Shown here in pieces: positions 17,179 to 25,528 of a DNA stretch of 62,220 nucleotides. Under the pieces are notes generated by a model that was not told the DNA's origin, made no database searches, and saw only the letters and a list, made by a program, of their open reading frames with translations. The stretch is taken from positions 1 through 62,220 of the forward strand of contig JAEZCA010000006.1 in the NCBI GenBank assembly GCA_023412665.1, written 5' to 3'. Both the position numbers and the translations under genes were made by a program. The DNA is from Bacillota bacterium (lineage in GTDB: Bacteria; Bacillota; Clostridia; Acetivibrionales; DTU013). Positions within the stretch are counted from its first letter, which is position 1. Each line of letters opens with the position of its first letter.

Positions 17179-17206
17179 CACTTCTTTCTCTCAACTAAAT
17201 GTGGTA

Positions 17207-17953
17207 TTAAATAGTTCCCGTAATCTTGTTAATTCGCCAAAGATCATCTAGTCTTTGAAAGGAAATTTTTAAGGTTTGTCCATTATTAAAATACGCCGTT
17301 AGTGCATCTCCTGACCATTCATATGGAGTCTCATTTTGGAATAGAAAGCTTGTAACGAAAATCTTATGTTCAACTTCAAATTGTTGAATACCTTTTGTAA
17401 TCAAATCTAGAAATGCTTTTGCTGAAATTGGCTTAAAAACTTCATCCGGGACACCATTGAATTCAACAAAAATAGCACCATTTTGGTGCGGACCTCTATA
17501 ATAACAGACATTATTATCATTAAGTGCGGAGCAAATAATTGATAGCCTGTGCCCATTATAGCTGTCTGAAAGCTCAAACTGAGGTATTGTTAATACTTCC
17601 AAACCATAAGATTCTCCTAAATGTTTAAGACGTTTTACCTCCACCAAAACGTTTTCAGGTAACTGACTCTTATTTGCCCATCCCCATAACCAGGAGTTAG
17701 AGGAAGATGACTCACTTCCAATAAACTGTACAGGATAAGAGTCAGTACCAAAAAATATAATTCCCCTGGAAAAATCTACATTCCAATTACGACCTTTTAC
17801 AACAATGTCGCTGCAAGCCAATTGATTCGATAAGACTCTACCTAAACAAGCAGAAAAAACTTCAAAATAATTGCTTCTATCAATTGGTGTTTCACATTCA
17901 AAAATTGATTTTTTTAATAGTATATCTTTGGATCCATTTTCAATTGATCCCAC
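17207..17953 (-). CDS. hypothetical protein, DUF6882-like
   Basis: 248 residues from a GTG at 17953 with GGAGG six bases upstream. The region FFGTDSYPVQFIGSES then SSNSWLWGWANKSQ resembles the W-x-W-x-W-containing DUF6882 proteins; the assignment is by memory of the motif. No catalytic site, signal peptide or membrane segment. Function unknown; part of the accessory minus-strand gene run. Confidence 0.65.
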   Translation of the reverse strand: MGSIENGSKDILLKKSIFECETPIDRSNYFEVFSACLGRVLSNQLACSDIVVKGRNWNVDFSRGIIFFGTDSYPVQFIGSESSSSNSWLWGWANKSQLPENVLVEVKRLKHLGESYGLEVLTIPQFELSDSYNGHRLSIICSALNDNNVCYYRGPHQNGAIFVEFNGVPDEVFKPISAKAFLDLITKGIQQFEVEHKIFVTSFLFQNETPYEWSGDALTAYFNNGQTLKISFQRLDDLWRINKITGTI

Positions 17954-17967
17954 ATTACACCTCCAGG

Positions 17968-18234
17968 CTAAGCATTATGGCACTCGAAATAATTAACTCT
18001 TTTTCCTGTCTTTATAGCATATTCTATTTCGCCCTTTGTACTTTCGCCTATATATCCGTTTCTGTTAATTACATAAAATTCATCAGACATATCAATTTTT
18101 CTTTTATGTATATCGTCAAGCATTACTTTAATATCAGGAGTGATGACATTTTCATTTTCAACCTCACCATCAGCATCTCCAAACAATCCTACTGAAATAA
18201 CTATATTACCTTCTAGAGTTATCATTTTATTCAT
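17968..18234 (-). CDS. N-terminally shortened nucleoside-2-deoxyribosyltransferase-like protein
   Basis: 88 residues. The end (MSDEFYVINRNGYIGESTKG, then EIEYAIKTGK) matches the C-terminal half of a ~130-residue clostridial family related to nucleoside 2-deoxyribosyltransferases, whose members begin with a glycine-rich strand that is missing here. The reading frame begins at an ATG overlapping the stop of the previous (broken) methyltransferase by 8 bases, so the first ~30-40 residues appear lost through fusion or deletion. Probably non-functional or altered. Confidence 0.55.
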   Translation of the reverse strand: MNKMITLEGNIVISVGLFGDADGEVENENVITPDIKVMLDDIHKRKIDMSDEFYVINRNGYIGESTKGEIEYAIKTGKRVNYFECHNA

Positions 18235-18808
18235 TAAAATCCCAAAAACAAATCATACGTGGCCCTTTTGAAAAATCTGATCCCGTACGTCCATTTTCGA
18301 TAGTTAATTTCGGTTCAACTCCAAGTGTCCAATCTGCAATTAATTCCATGTCAATATTCCGATGTGCTCTGTGGCTCGGTTTGTCAACGATTCCACCATC
18401 CCAATGGTACGGAAAGCTCAGTACAGCCTTTTTAGCAATCCTCATCACTTCACGGAAGGCTCTGGTTTGCTTACCACCTAGATGCTCCCATACCTGCAAA
18501 GCTATAAACATGTCATACAATTTGTCCTTTATCGGCCATGGTTTAATCGTTGCATCGAATACATATGTATGACTTTGTGTTTCATGTAGCTTTCCAAATT
18601 GATCATCCAAAGGATTTATGATAATGTCTCCGTTCTTTACTATAGGCATATAACCCGGTCCTAATTCTACAGTGTTTAGAGGATTATCTTTTTCTATAAT
18701 AGATATTACTTCTTTGTAATAATCCTACCGTCCTAAATAGTACTCTGCGTAAGGACCATTCATTAAATATTCAAAATCCTTATATGTCATTAACTCCAAA
18801 TTTGCCAT
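18227..18808 (-). pseudogene. SAM methyltransferase interrupted by an in-frame TAG
   Basis: From an ATG at 18808 (GGAG 8 bases upstream) the frame reads MANLELMTYKDFEYLMNGPY and continues to a TAG at 18725-18727, then resumes without a shift through DYYKEVISII and the SAM motif VELGPGYMP to the stop at 18227. The next ATG (18649) cuts motif I in half, so it is not a credible true start. A single base change from a sense codon explains the stop. The remainder includes a DMFIALQVWEHLG motif IV region. Either a recent pseudogene or a readthrough case; the former is more likely. Confidence 0.75.
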
Positions 18809-18834
18809 AATTCATACTCCATTTTATAAAATAG

Positions 18835-19653
18835 TCATAATCTCTTTGTTATATATAAAGAAAAATTAAATAAAGTTCCGACATATCCACCGTGGCTATT
18901 TATCAATTCTTTAATCTCAATATCCATATCTACAATAACTTTATCATCTAAACCATCCAATTTAGATGAAAATGCAGGAACTGATTTCATAGCTTTTAAA
19001 TACTGATCGGCATTATTCTTTATTTCATATGTGTAATTTATTCTTTCTATTAGTTCAAATAAACCCGATGAATTGATTTCTGATATTCTATCATCTTCCC
19101 TATATACTCCATCATGCTCAAGTCTTTTGGGCTTCCCTTTGTCAGTAGAATGTTTGGAAATATATTTATTGACGATTGCATCAACTTTTTCTTGTATCTC
19201 TCTTGTCCTGTCTGATTCAAAATCTATAGGATTGTACCAAAACAAAATCAGATAACCTTTATCCTTTAGTAGTTCATGACACTTAGCATACTTAATGTTT
19301 TTATCAATCCAATGAAATGCCTGTGCAGAATAAATCATATCGTACTTTTGATTGTTGGTATTCTTCCATTCCTCAAACGATATTACTTCTACCGAAACAT
19401 TTGAAAAATCAGAGCATTTATCCTTTAATATTTCAGCCATATCTTCCCCAATTTCAATAGCGTTAATTGAGAAGCCCTTCTCAGCAAACTGTATTGTTGC
19501 CTTTCCAGTACCTGCGCCTATTTCAAGCAGCATATCATTGACTTTTAGATCAGCCTTAAAGATTATATCTTCAATCAGCTTCTCCGGATAAGAAGGTCTG
19601 ATTTCCTCGTATATACCAGCAATACCCTTATAAGGTTCAACTTTTTTAGTCAC
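18835..19653 (-). CDS. SAM-dependent methyltransferase
   Basis: 272 residues from a GTG at 19653 after TAGGGGG. Motif I LLEIGAGTGKATIQFA at about 42-57, AIEIGEDM as the acidic strand end, and YDMIYSAQAFHWID as motif IV. Methyltransf_11/25 type; the sequence resembles small clostridial enzymes often annotated as trans-aconitate or ubiquinone-like methyltransferases, but the substrate cannot be given. Confidence 0.88.
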   Translation of the reverse strand: MTKKVEPYKGIAGIYEEIRPSYPEKLIEDIIFKADLKVNDMLLEIGAGTGKATIQFAEKGFSINAIEIGEDMAEILKDKCSDFSNVSVEVISFEEWKNTNNQKYDMIYSAQAFHWIDKNIKYAKCHELLKDKGYLILFWYNPIDFESDRTREIQEKVDAIVNKYISKHSTDKGKPKRLEHDGVYREDDRISEINSSGLFELIERINYTYEIKNNADQYLKAMKSVPAFSSKLDGLDDKVIVDMDIEIKELINSHGGYVGTLFNFSLYITKRL

Positions 19654-19713
19654 TGTATTTTCCCCCTATAGTCACACTGCGGAGTGAAAAATGGACGGCT
19701 AAGGTAACGCATC

Positions 19714-19812
19714 TTAATATGTTGGTCCAGAACTAGTATATATTGTTAGAATCATCAATACAATAATAAAAATTCCAAATATTACACCACTAACTGCTAA
19801 AGATATATGCAC
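19714..19812 (-). pseudogene. short hydrophobic reading frame, possible remnant
   Basis: GTG-initiated 32-residue frame, mostly one membrane helix (SLAVSGVIFGIFIIVLMIL) ending TSSGPTY. No convincing ribosome site. It looks like the end of a DUF4190-like membrane protein. Low confidence. Confidence 0.25.
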
Positions 19813-19846
19813 CTACATACTCGTAAGCCGATACTATGTCGACTCC

Positions 19847-20410
19847 TCAACCAACTTGCTTTGCCCGTCGGATTAACTTCCCATATAAATAAAGATCATG
19901 TTCGTCAAAATACTTCTTAGTGAACTTCTCTATGTTAAACCAACATACTCCACTGTTTTCATCCTCTTTTATTACAAGCTTATCTTCATCACTCGCAATA
20001 AGTATGTATGCAATAGAAAGATGGAGATGCGCACTAACATACTTCCCTTTTCTCATATGTCCGAATACTGGCAATATATCTATAGATGCAATTTTCTCCA
20101 TAAGAGGAGTAACACAAATAAGACCTGTTTCTTCCATTGCTTCCTTTATAGCAACATGTAATAAATCCTTATCTCCATCAGCATGTCCACCAGTCCATGC
20201 CCAAGAGTTACGAATATTATGATGGACCATTAATGCTTTATCTAAGTTTTTACTTATTATAAAACCAGAACTTTAAATATGAGCGAACTCATTTTCCCTC
20301 AACAGAATATTATCTGGAAAACACTTTATATAATCAAGAATTACCTTTTTGTCTTGTTCTTCTTGATTATTGGATGGAATATAGTCTTGGATCTGCTTAA
20401 TATAACTCAT
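19847..20410 (-). pseudogene. NUDIX hydrolase interrupted by an in-frame TAA
   Basis: ATG 20410 with GGAG 8 bases upstream opens MSYIKQIQDYIPSNNQ and continues to NEFAHI, then TAA at 20273-20275, then in the same frame SSGFIISKNLDKALMVHHNI and the Nudix region (GGHADGDKDLLHVAIKEAME, then ETG). The first ATG after the stop leaves only 127 residues and removes the first strands of the fold. As the whole frame is otherwise intact, this is most simply a point-mutated gene. The Nudix box Glu residues are retained. Confidence 0.75.
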
Positions 20411-20455
20411 ATGTTTTCTCCAAAGATCATCTCATATTTTACCGCTACATGTCGA

Positions 20456-21019
20456 CTAATAATGTCCTATTACAGGCTTATCCTTCGACCTGTGCTTCCG
20501 CTTAGGGTCATACTCCTGCCAGTATACCCTTTTTTCGTTATAACGTGTTCTGGGTTCCTTTTCTACCGCCGGGTATCCAAAATAAACAATATTAAGCGGA
20601 ATAACATACTCAGATATATTAAATATTTTTCTCAATAATCGGATTCTGTTTTCAATAGGGTATACTCCTATCCATATTGAACCTAACCCCAAACTTGTTG
20701 CTGCTAATAAGATATTTTCAACAGCCGCACTACAGTCTTGGATCCAAAATTCTTGCTCTATTCCCTTTCGTGCTAATTGCATATTGCCGCAAACTATTAT
20801 GGCATTCGGTTCATTATATCTCGCAAACTTGAACTCATTTTTCAATTCATCAAGTTTGCTTCCATCAACAACAACAAACTCCCATGGTTGACAGTTAATC
20901 GCTGTAGGAGCTGCTGTAGCAGCCTTTAACAAAGTAATAATTGTCTCTCTGTCAACCGGTTTATCCAAATAGTCTCGAATACTTCTTCTTTTATAAATTG
21001 TTTCTATTACATTTTGCAT
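20456..21019 (-). CDS. nitroreductase-family flavoprotein
   Basis: 187 residues. RRSIRDYLDKPVDRE is the FMN phosphate-binding N-terminal motif, APTAINCQPWEFVVV the second, and SLGLGSIWIGVYP the C-terminal FMN contact. FMN-dependent NAD(P)H oxidoreductase; physiological substrate unknown, ferredoxin-like 4Fe-4S motif absent. ATG follows GAGGGAG. Confidence 0.9.
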   Translation of the reverse strand: MQNVIETIYKRRSIRDYLDKPVDRETIITLLKAATAAPTAINCQPWEFVVVDGSKLDELKNEFKFARYNEPNAIIVCGNMQLARKGIEQEFWIQDCSAAVENILLAATSLGLGSIWIGVYPIENRIRLLRKIFNISEYVIPLNIVYFGYPAVEKEPRTRYNEKRVYWQEYDPKRKHRSKDKPVIGHY

Positions 21020-21020
21020 G

Positions 21021-21329
21021 CTAAACTCCCTCTAAGCTTTCAAATAATTTATCAACGGTTCTATTTGATTTTGGATTGAATAGTATGCTAGCACGTATTT
21101 TTATAGGAATATATATGGCAAGCCTATTTCTTGATATGTTTGGAGAAATGACCGGCTCCCCAAGTGATTCATGCCTTTGGTTTCCATTTGCCAAGTAATC
21201 AATTTCATAATCAGTACTGTTATCGAGATACTCTTTTAGCTTGTTATGCTGTACTCCAATATCATCATCAATACAGTTAACTTCATCAAATATAAAGGAT
21301 GGAATCTCTATTAAAGTTCCTTTAATAAT
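21021..21329 (-). pseudogene. open reading-frame fragment without a start codon
   Basis: About 100 codons are open between an in-frame TAA at 21330 and a TAG at 21021, with no ATG or GTG and ordinary amino-acid composition (LIEIPSFIFDEVNCIDDDIG and onwards). It overlaps the end of the GNAT gene and ends one base before the nitroreductase start. Best explained as the C-terminal remnant of a lost gene; family not recognised. Confidence 0.4.
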
Positions 21330-21766
21330 TTAACGTACTTCCCAGCATCATCTTCACCTTCAAAAATAACATTATTAAATCCCTTTTTCTCATATAAATG
21401 CCAAGCTACTGTATTATCAATATCCACACCCACTGAAATTTCCTTGAAACCCTGCGCTTTCGCATAATCCAACAGATAATCAATAATTATACTGCCAATA
21501 CCTTTATTCCTATATTCTTTCTTAATAATCATGCGAGACAAATACACCCTTTTACCTGGTATCGTATAATCCGGATCATTGTTAGCAAAAACTATTGAAC
21601 CTTCTCCAAGATACTCCCCTTCTTTCTCATATACAAAAGTTTCTCTGCTCCCGCTTATTAATTCGTTATAATATTTACTTGTTCTGTTGGGGTCTCTATC
21701 CATATCCCAAATGTTTGCGCACTTAAAATAATTTTCTGGATAAAGCTTAATAATCTTATAATCCAT
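21311..21766 (-). CDS. GNAT-family N-acetyltransferase
   Basis: 151 residues. Motif A is IIKKEYRNKGIGSIIIDYLL and motif B VDIDNTVAWHLYEKKGF, the acetyl-CoA and acceptor halves of a complete small GNAT domain. ATG 21766 follows AGAGG. Substrate unknown; could be a peptide N-terminus or an amine. Confidence 0.9.
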   Translation of the reverse strand: MDYKIIKLYPENYFKCANIWDMDRDPNRTSKYYNELISGSRETFVYEKEGEYLGEGSIVFANNDPDYTIPGKRVYLSRMIIKKEYRNKGIGSIIIDYLLDYAKAQGFKEISVGVDIDNTVAWHLYEKKGFNNVIFEGEDDAGKYVKLLKEL

Positions 21767-21822
21767 TGAGATAACCTCTGTTTTTATTTAGCCCGATGAC
21801 TGAACCTTTCATTTTTCCAGAA

Positions 21823-22018
21823 CTATCGACTAGTGTTTTCCGTTGTTTGCATGAATTGTGATAGTCCCATGAAAGATGCCCATTTCCCTGTATCATCTCG
21901 AATAAAGCTATGCATTAATCCTATGTGATAAGATACATGTCGATATTGTCCCAAAATCAATGATAACCTTGAGAACATACAGTTATCTGGTTTATCTCCT
22001 AACTCTTCATGTCCTGAG
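21823..22018 (-). pseudogene. C-terminal fragment resembling a DinB-like protein
   Basis: Frame +1 relative to the upstream DinB gene, overlapping its end: GDKPDNCMFSRLSLILGQYR then HVSYHIGLMHSFIRDDTGKW and a TAG at 21823. The RHVSYHIGLMH segment resembles the last metal-binding helix of DinB/YfiT-like four-helix bundles. No start codon with a ribosome site. A remnant rather than a gene. Confidence 0.4.
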
Positions 22019-22489
22019 CTCTTTTCCCAATTCCGCTAATATTTCCCTAAAGTGAACCAAATGGCCTTTCATATGCTTTACATAGTGAATAAGCAGTTCA
22101 TTAAAAGTAATATACGGAGAATTCTCGTCCCAAGCGATATTCCATTTATTATTTAAACTGCTTTCATCAATATTCAAAACAATGTTGATAATAAGCTTAT
22201 TATAGTAATAAAACAATAAGAGCAAGTCTTTAAATGCCATCATCTGATGGTTCTCTATTCTCAACCACTCATAATTTTTATAATCAGGAAATTCAAGCTC
22301 GTCAGATAATTGAAATCGAATAAAGCGGTGATGGTTATTTGCCGCAGAATCGATTAAATGCCCGATTATTTCTTTTAGAGTCCATTTCTCCTGATCGATC
22401 CTATATGATGTTATTTGTTCATCAAGATCGGAGAAATCACACTTGAAAATCTCAATAGTTTCTTCAATTTCTTTTGCAATATTAATCAT
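22007..22489 (-). CDS. DinB-family (DinB/YfiT-like) putative metalloenzyme
   Basis: 160 residues from the ATG at 22489, which has GGGGAG close upstream; a longer frame reaches back 12 codons but spans that site. LKEIIGHLIDSAANNHHRFI supplies the first His and helix 2, and YVKHMKGHLVHFREI supplies the other two His of the DinB three-His metal site. Members are thiol transferases (bacillithiol or mycothiol type) or of unknown function. A relative (same KEIIGHLIDSA motif) is at the right edge of the window. Confidence 0.82.
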   Translation of the reverse strand: MINIAKEIEETIEIFKCDFSDLDEQITSYRIDQEKWTLKEIIGHLIDSAANNHHRFIRFQLSDELEFPDYKNYEWLRIENHQMMAFKDLLLLFYYYNKLIINIVLNIDESSLNNKWNIAWDENSPYITFNELLIHYVKHMKGHLVHFREILAELGKELRT

Positions 22490-22536
22490 AACTTCTCCCC
22501 ATCCACCTGTCTTTTCGCTCTCCATGTTCTATTCCA

Positions 22537-22559
22537 GATAAGCTCCGAAGGCTTATCTC
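22537..22559. other. perfect hairpin in a gene spacer
   Basis: AGATAAGC, a TCCGAAG loop and GCTTATCT. It lies between two minus-strand genes. No T-run. Confidence 0.45.
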
Positions 22560-22598
22560 CGGCCGCACGACCAAAGCCAAAGTCGGATTTTCTTTTTG

Positions 22599-23129
22599 TT
22601 ACATCCTTTCACTTTTCAATATATCCATATATACTTTGTCATGGAATTTTCCTTCTGAGTAATAGCATTGTCTTCTTCTGCCAATTTCTTTGAATCCAAC
22701 TTTCTTATAGCAATTGATTGCTCTTTCATTGAATGAAAAAACCTTCAGCATAACATTGTTCAGATTTAAATAATTAAAGCAATAATCCAATAATAAATTA
22801 AGTACTTCTTCACCATATCCTTTATTACGGTTTTCCTCATCACCAATAAATAATCCTACTTCTGCACATTGGCTTGTTTGGTTAACTCCCTGAATACCGC
22901 AATTACCAATCAACAAGTCATCTTCAAGCTTTACTATTGCAAATTGGTACTGATCAGAGTTTTGCTTGAGCCATTCCCTTTCACTTTCCAAAGATGTTAT
23001 TCTTGATGAAGTTCCTAAGCCATCTGTTACCTCAAAATCATTCAACCATTTCACATACGTTTCAGCATCATCAACATTCATTGGTGACAAATAAACTCGT
23101 TTACCTATCAGCTTCTTATAGTATTTCAT
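22599..23129 (-). CDS. GNAT-family acetyltransferase, RimJ/RimL-like
   Basis: 176 residues. GKRVYLSPMNVDDAETYVKW is the RimL-like opening; motif A is VGLFIGDEENRNKGYGEEVL and the end is FNERAINCYKKVGFKEIGRR. Acts on protein N-termini or small amines in characterised relatives; here unknown. Confidence 0.9.
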   Translation of the reverse strand: MKYYKKLIGKRVYLSPMNVDDAETYVKWLNDFEVTDGLGTSSRITSLESEREWLKQNSDQYQFAIVKLEDDLLIGNCGIQGVNQTSQCAEVGLFIGDEENRNKGYGEEVLNLLLDYCFNYLNLNNVMLKVFSFNERAINCYKKVGFKEIGRRRQCYYSEGKFHDKVYMDILKSERM

Positions 23130-23219
23130 AACTTCTTACGCCCCCTATTTTATTGCTGCTATCTCTTTTTTCTTAAACCGTTTATCCGTCCAATGGCGGA
23201 GTCCGCGTGATGCATACTC

Positions 23220-23807
23220 TTATTTCAATGCCTTTCGCATAACTACTTTGCCATCTCGTTCGGCATATTTTGTAAATCCGCATTTTTCAAACATCAACAG
23301 AGGTCCCCTAAAATCATGGTCTGTATAAATGAATTCCTTGTTGACATAGGCCTCGACAAAATCAAAACCATCGTCGGCTGCGTCTCTGCAAACGTGCTCC
23401 AACAATTGTGTAGCTATGCCCTTCCTTTGCATCTTCGGTGCAATCACAAAGCAAAATACGGATTTTGTCTTGATGTCCGCACGGTATTCCTCTATAGGCC
23501 AAAATGAACGCAGATAATCAACGCATAGCTTGCAATCCCCGCTAGCGTTGCACCATCCCACAATCTCATCGCCCTGATAGGCTAGATAGCCCTGTATACT
23601 GCCGGCTTTGACAAACTGGAAGGCACGAGCCCTTCTTTCCTCACGAGTTGGAAACCAATGGTTCCCATTGTCATAGGAATCGTCGCTGCGCCAGGTAACA
23701 CAATAGCATTTGCTCTCATCAATGTTGACATCGTGAGGTGTTACATCAAAAAAATGTACATAATCCTCGGCTAAGTCGGGTGTCAGTTTGCGAATTTCAA
23801 TTTTCAT
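23220..23807 (-). CDS. GNAT-family acetyltransferase with a structured leader
   Basis: 195 residues, ATG 23807 after AGGGAGGT. Motif A is FVIAPKMQRKGIATQLLEHV; the end reads LLMFEKCGFTKYAERDG. A CNASGDCKLC sequence in the middle and KYCYCVTWR-like cysteines near the N-terminus are unusual for the family. It differs from its neighbours in having its own promoter and a 150-base leader with a short reading frame and two hairpins (see 23821-23997), which suggests regulated synthesis, possibly by an inhibitor of translation. Confidence 0.88.
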   Translation of the reverse strand: MKIEIRKLTPDLAEDYVHFFDVTPHDVNIDESKCYCVTWRSDDSYDNGNHWFPTREERRARAFQFVKAGSIQGYLAYQGDEIVGWCNASGDCKLCVDYLRSFWPIEEYRADIKTKSVFCFVIAPKMQRKGIATQLLEHVCRDAADDGFDFVEAYVNKEFIYTDHDFRGPLLMFEKCGFTKYAERDGKVVMRKALK

Positions 23808-23820
23808 ACGTTACCTCCCT

Positions 23821-23997
23821 GAGTTCGCAACTTATAGCGAACCCTTATGATCTTATTTCGGACTTATAATTCCTTTTTATCATATTACGCCGTCCTTATA
23901 GTAGGGAATACAATAGGAAAGAACCGGTAAACACATCTCACGTAATACCTGAGCGTGTTTACTCATCCATTATATACCATTAATTTTCATTTTACAA
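23821..23997 (-). promoter_or_regulatory. promoter and structured leader of the acetyltransferase gene
   Basis: Minus-strand TTGTAA (23992-23997), 17-base spacer, TATAAT (23969-23974). A hairpin (23927-23962: GTAAACAC, then CTCA, paired with TGAG and GTGTTTAC) begins at the expected start site. Downstream are a 12-codon reading frame and a second hairpin (23821-23844: GAGTTCGC/GCGAACCC in plus-strand order) that ends directly at the ribosome site of the gene. The rest of the spacer, 24001-24143, contains only a small CGAAC-TTTT-GTTCG hairpin and a G+C-richer stretch that I cannot assign. Confidence 0.6.
23845..23883 (-). CDS. putative leader peptide MIKRNYKSEIRS
   Basis: 12 codons from ATG 23883 to TAA 23845, with AAGGA at a usable distance upstream, lying between the start-site hairpin and the hairpin next to the acetyltransferase ribosome site. 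The arrangement is that of translational or transcriptional attenuation leaders of resistance genes; no experimental support. Confidence 0.35.
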   Translation of the reverse strand: MIKRNYKSEIRS

Positions 23998-24143
23998 TAA
24001 TGAATCGAACTTTTGTTCGGCCGACAGCGGAGTCAAGGCTGGAGTTCCTTTTTCCTGTCTTCCCGGGCACTCTTGCGCCAACTGCCTTGTTCATTAAGGA
24101 TGGTGCCCCACGAAGCAAGAGTATCACGGACAGCACACCTGTA

Positions 24144-24773
24144 CTATTCTTCATTCAAAAACTTGACATACAAATCAGTAACTTGACTTAATATCTTCAA
24201 GCACCCTCTTAAGTCGTTATCAAGTTCTAGAGAATGCTTTGCGCCATCTATCAGGAGCAATTCCACACCACTATACTTCTTAATAGTATCTATATTTTCT
24301 TTAGAAAACACTTTATCTTTTGTTCCAATTACCACTGTACATTTTGAGTTAATGATATGTGCTAGAGCCGAATTTATTGGCGTTAGAAATATATTATTTA
24401 CGTTACCATAGCCGAGTTCTTTTGAAATCCTTCCAGCAATGTCAGTACCCAGACTTTTGCTGATAAAGTATATTTCCTTGTAATTATCTATTACACATTT
24501 TCGTATTGCATCGTAACATTCCTGAGTTTCTACTTCTATACTGTCAACCGGACCTTTAATGGGTTCTTTTCGACCATATGATAAACACAAAACATCATGA
24601 CCTGCTATCAATGCTGCTATCCTTGCATAATGCAGTAACGGCTTGTCACAACTATAATTACCACCAGGAAAAATAACTACAAATGACTTAGTTTCTTCAG
24701 ATTGCTTATAGAATTCACTATGAATATCATGACCTTCATAAGCTTTTACTACTACATCAGAAACATAAATCAT
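24144..24773 (-). CDS. small alpha/beta hydrolase
   Basis: 209 residues from ATG 24773, six bases after AAGGAGG. VIFPGGNYSCDKPLLHYAR contains the oxyanion strand; YFISKSLGTDIAG has the nucleophile Ser in a SxSxG variant; VIGTKDKVF gives the Asp and IDGAKHSLE the His. A dienelactone hydrolase or esterase-like fold. Substrate unknown. Member of the accessory minus-strand run. Confidence 0.8.
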   Translation of the reverse strand: MIYVSDVVVKAYEGHDIHSEFYKQSEETKSFVVIFPGGNYSCDKPLLHYARIAALIAGHDVLCLSYGRKEPIKGPVDSIEVETQECYDAIRKCVIDNYKEIYFISKSLGTDIAGRISKELGYGNVNNIFLTPINSALAHIINSKCTVVIGTKDKVFSKENIDTIKKYSGVELLLIDGAKHSLELDNDLRGCLKILSQVTDLYVKFLNEE

Positions 24774-24967
24774 TTCGATCCTCCTTGACTTACTATACAA
24801 ATCCGCATCACGGATGGCGAGGCCTCAACCAAACCCCATCAGCTACCTAAACATCCTTTGAAAACAAATATGCCCTTTTTTCGAAACCAACATATGGTTT
24901 TAAACCTGCCATGATGGCGTGAAAACAACATATTACGTCACGCAGTCGCGACGCCGATATATTCTTC

Positions 24968-25528
24968 TCACATTGGTTTCTTATTCTCATTTAATCTCTC
25001 TATAATTTTTTGAAGTCTGTTTGCTCGTGTTTCTTCCTTTTTTGCATCCAAATATAAAGCGGTGTATGTCTTCTTTACTGATTTGGGCATCTTGTTAAAA
25101 TTCGAAAGAGCCGGCTCATGACCCGATAAGGCTTGAATAAGAATATCAATTTGTTCCTCGTTAATTGGATCTGCTTTAGTGACATCCCATTTTCCTGTTC
25201 TTTTAGCCTCCGCAATTGCATTAAGTCCGCTTTCCGCCATCCTGCCTGATGAAATTAATATTTCTGCTGTTTTACGATTCTTTTCAGACCAGTTGCTTCC
25301 TTTCCTTCTGGGAGTGAACCGCTTTAAATATTTATCTTGATCTATACTGTTAAACTGGCCGTCGATCCACCCAAAGCACAATGCTTCCTCAAGTGCTTCT
25401 TCCGCTTTTATTGTAACTAAATTCTTTGTTTTCCCTAATACCATCCATATACCAGAGCTTTTATCATGGTTTTCAAATAGCCACTTTCGGAATTCCTCAC
25501 GATCTTTAAACAATAATTCGTTCTCCAT
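24968..25528 (-). CDS. YdeI/OmpD-associated family protein
   Basis: 186 residues from ATG 25528. EFRKWLFENHDKSSGIWMVL, ALCFGWIDGQFNSIDQDKYL and FTPRRKGSNWSEKNRKTAEI are the family signatures (bacteriocin-protection, YdeI/OmpD-associated). Biochemical activity is unknown. A longer frame extends upstream by 28 codons with a cysteine-containing start, but the family begins near 25528. Confidence 0.88.
   Translation of the reverse strand: MENELLFKDREEFRKWLFENHDKSSGIWMVLGKTKNLVTIKAEEALEEALCFGWIDGQFNSIDQDKYLKRFTPRRKGSNWSEKNRKTAEILISSGRMAESGLNAIAEAKRTGKWDVTKADPINEEQIDILIQALSGHEPALSNFNKMPKSVKKTYTALYLDAKKEETRANRLQKIIERLNENKKPM

Noticed and set aside
18725..18727. Pyrrolysine or other recoding at TAG
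   Set aside because: Methyltransferases of this type have no known recoding, a neighbouring gene carries a TAA, and no pyl genes or PYLIS-like structure is visible; mutation is simpler.
23955..24191. 78-residue plus-strand frame upstream of the acetyltransferase
   Set aside because: It overlaps the promoter and the end of a hydrolase gene, lacks a ribosome site and has no recognisable family.
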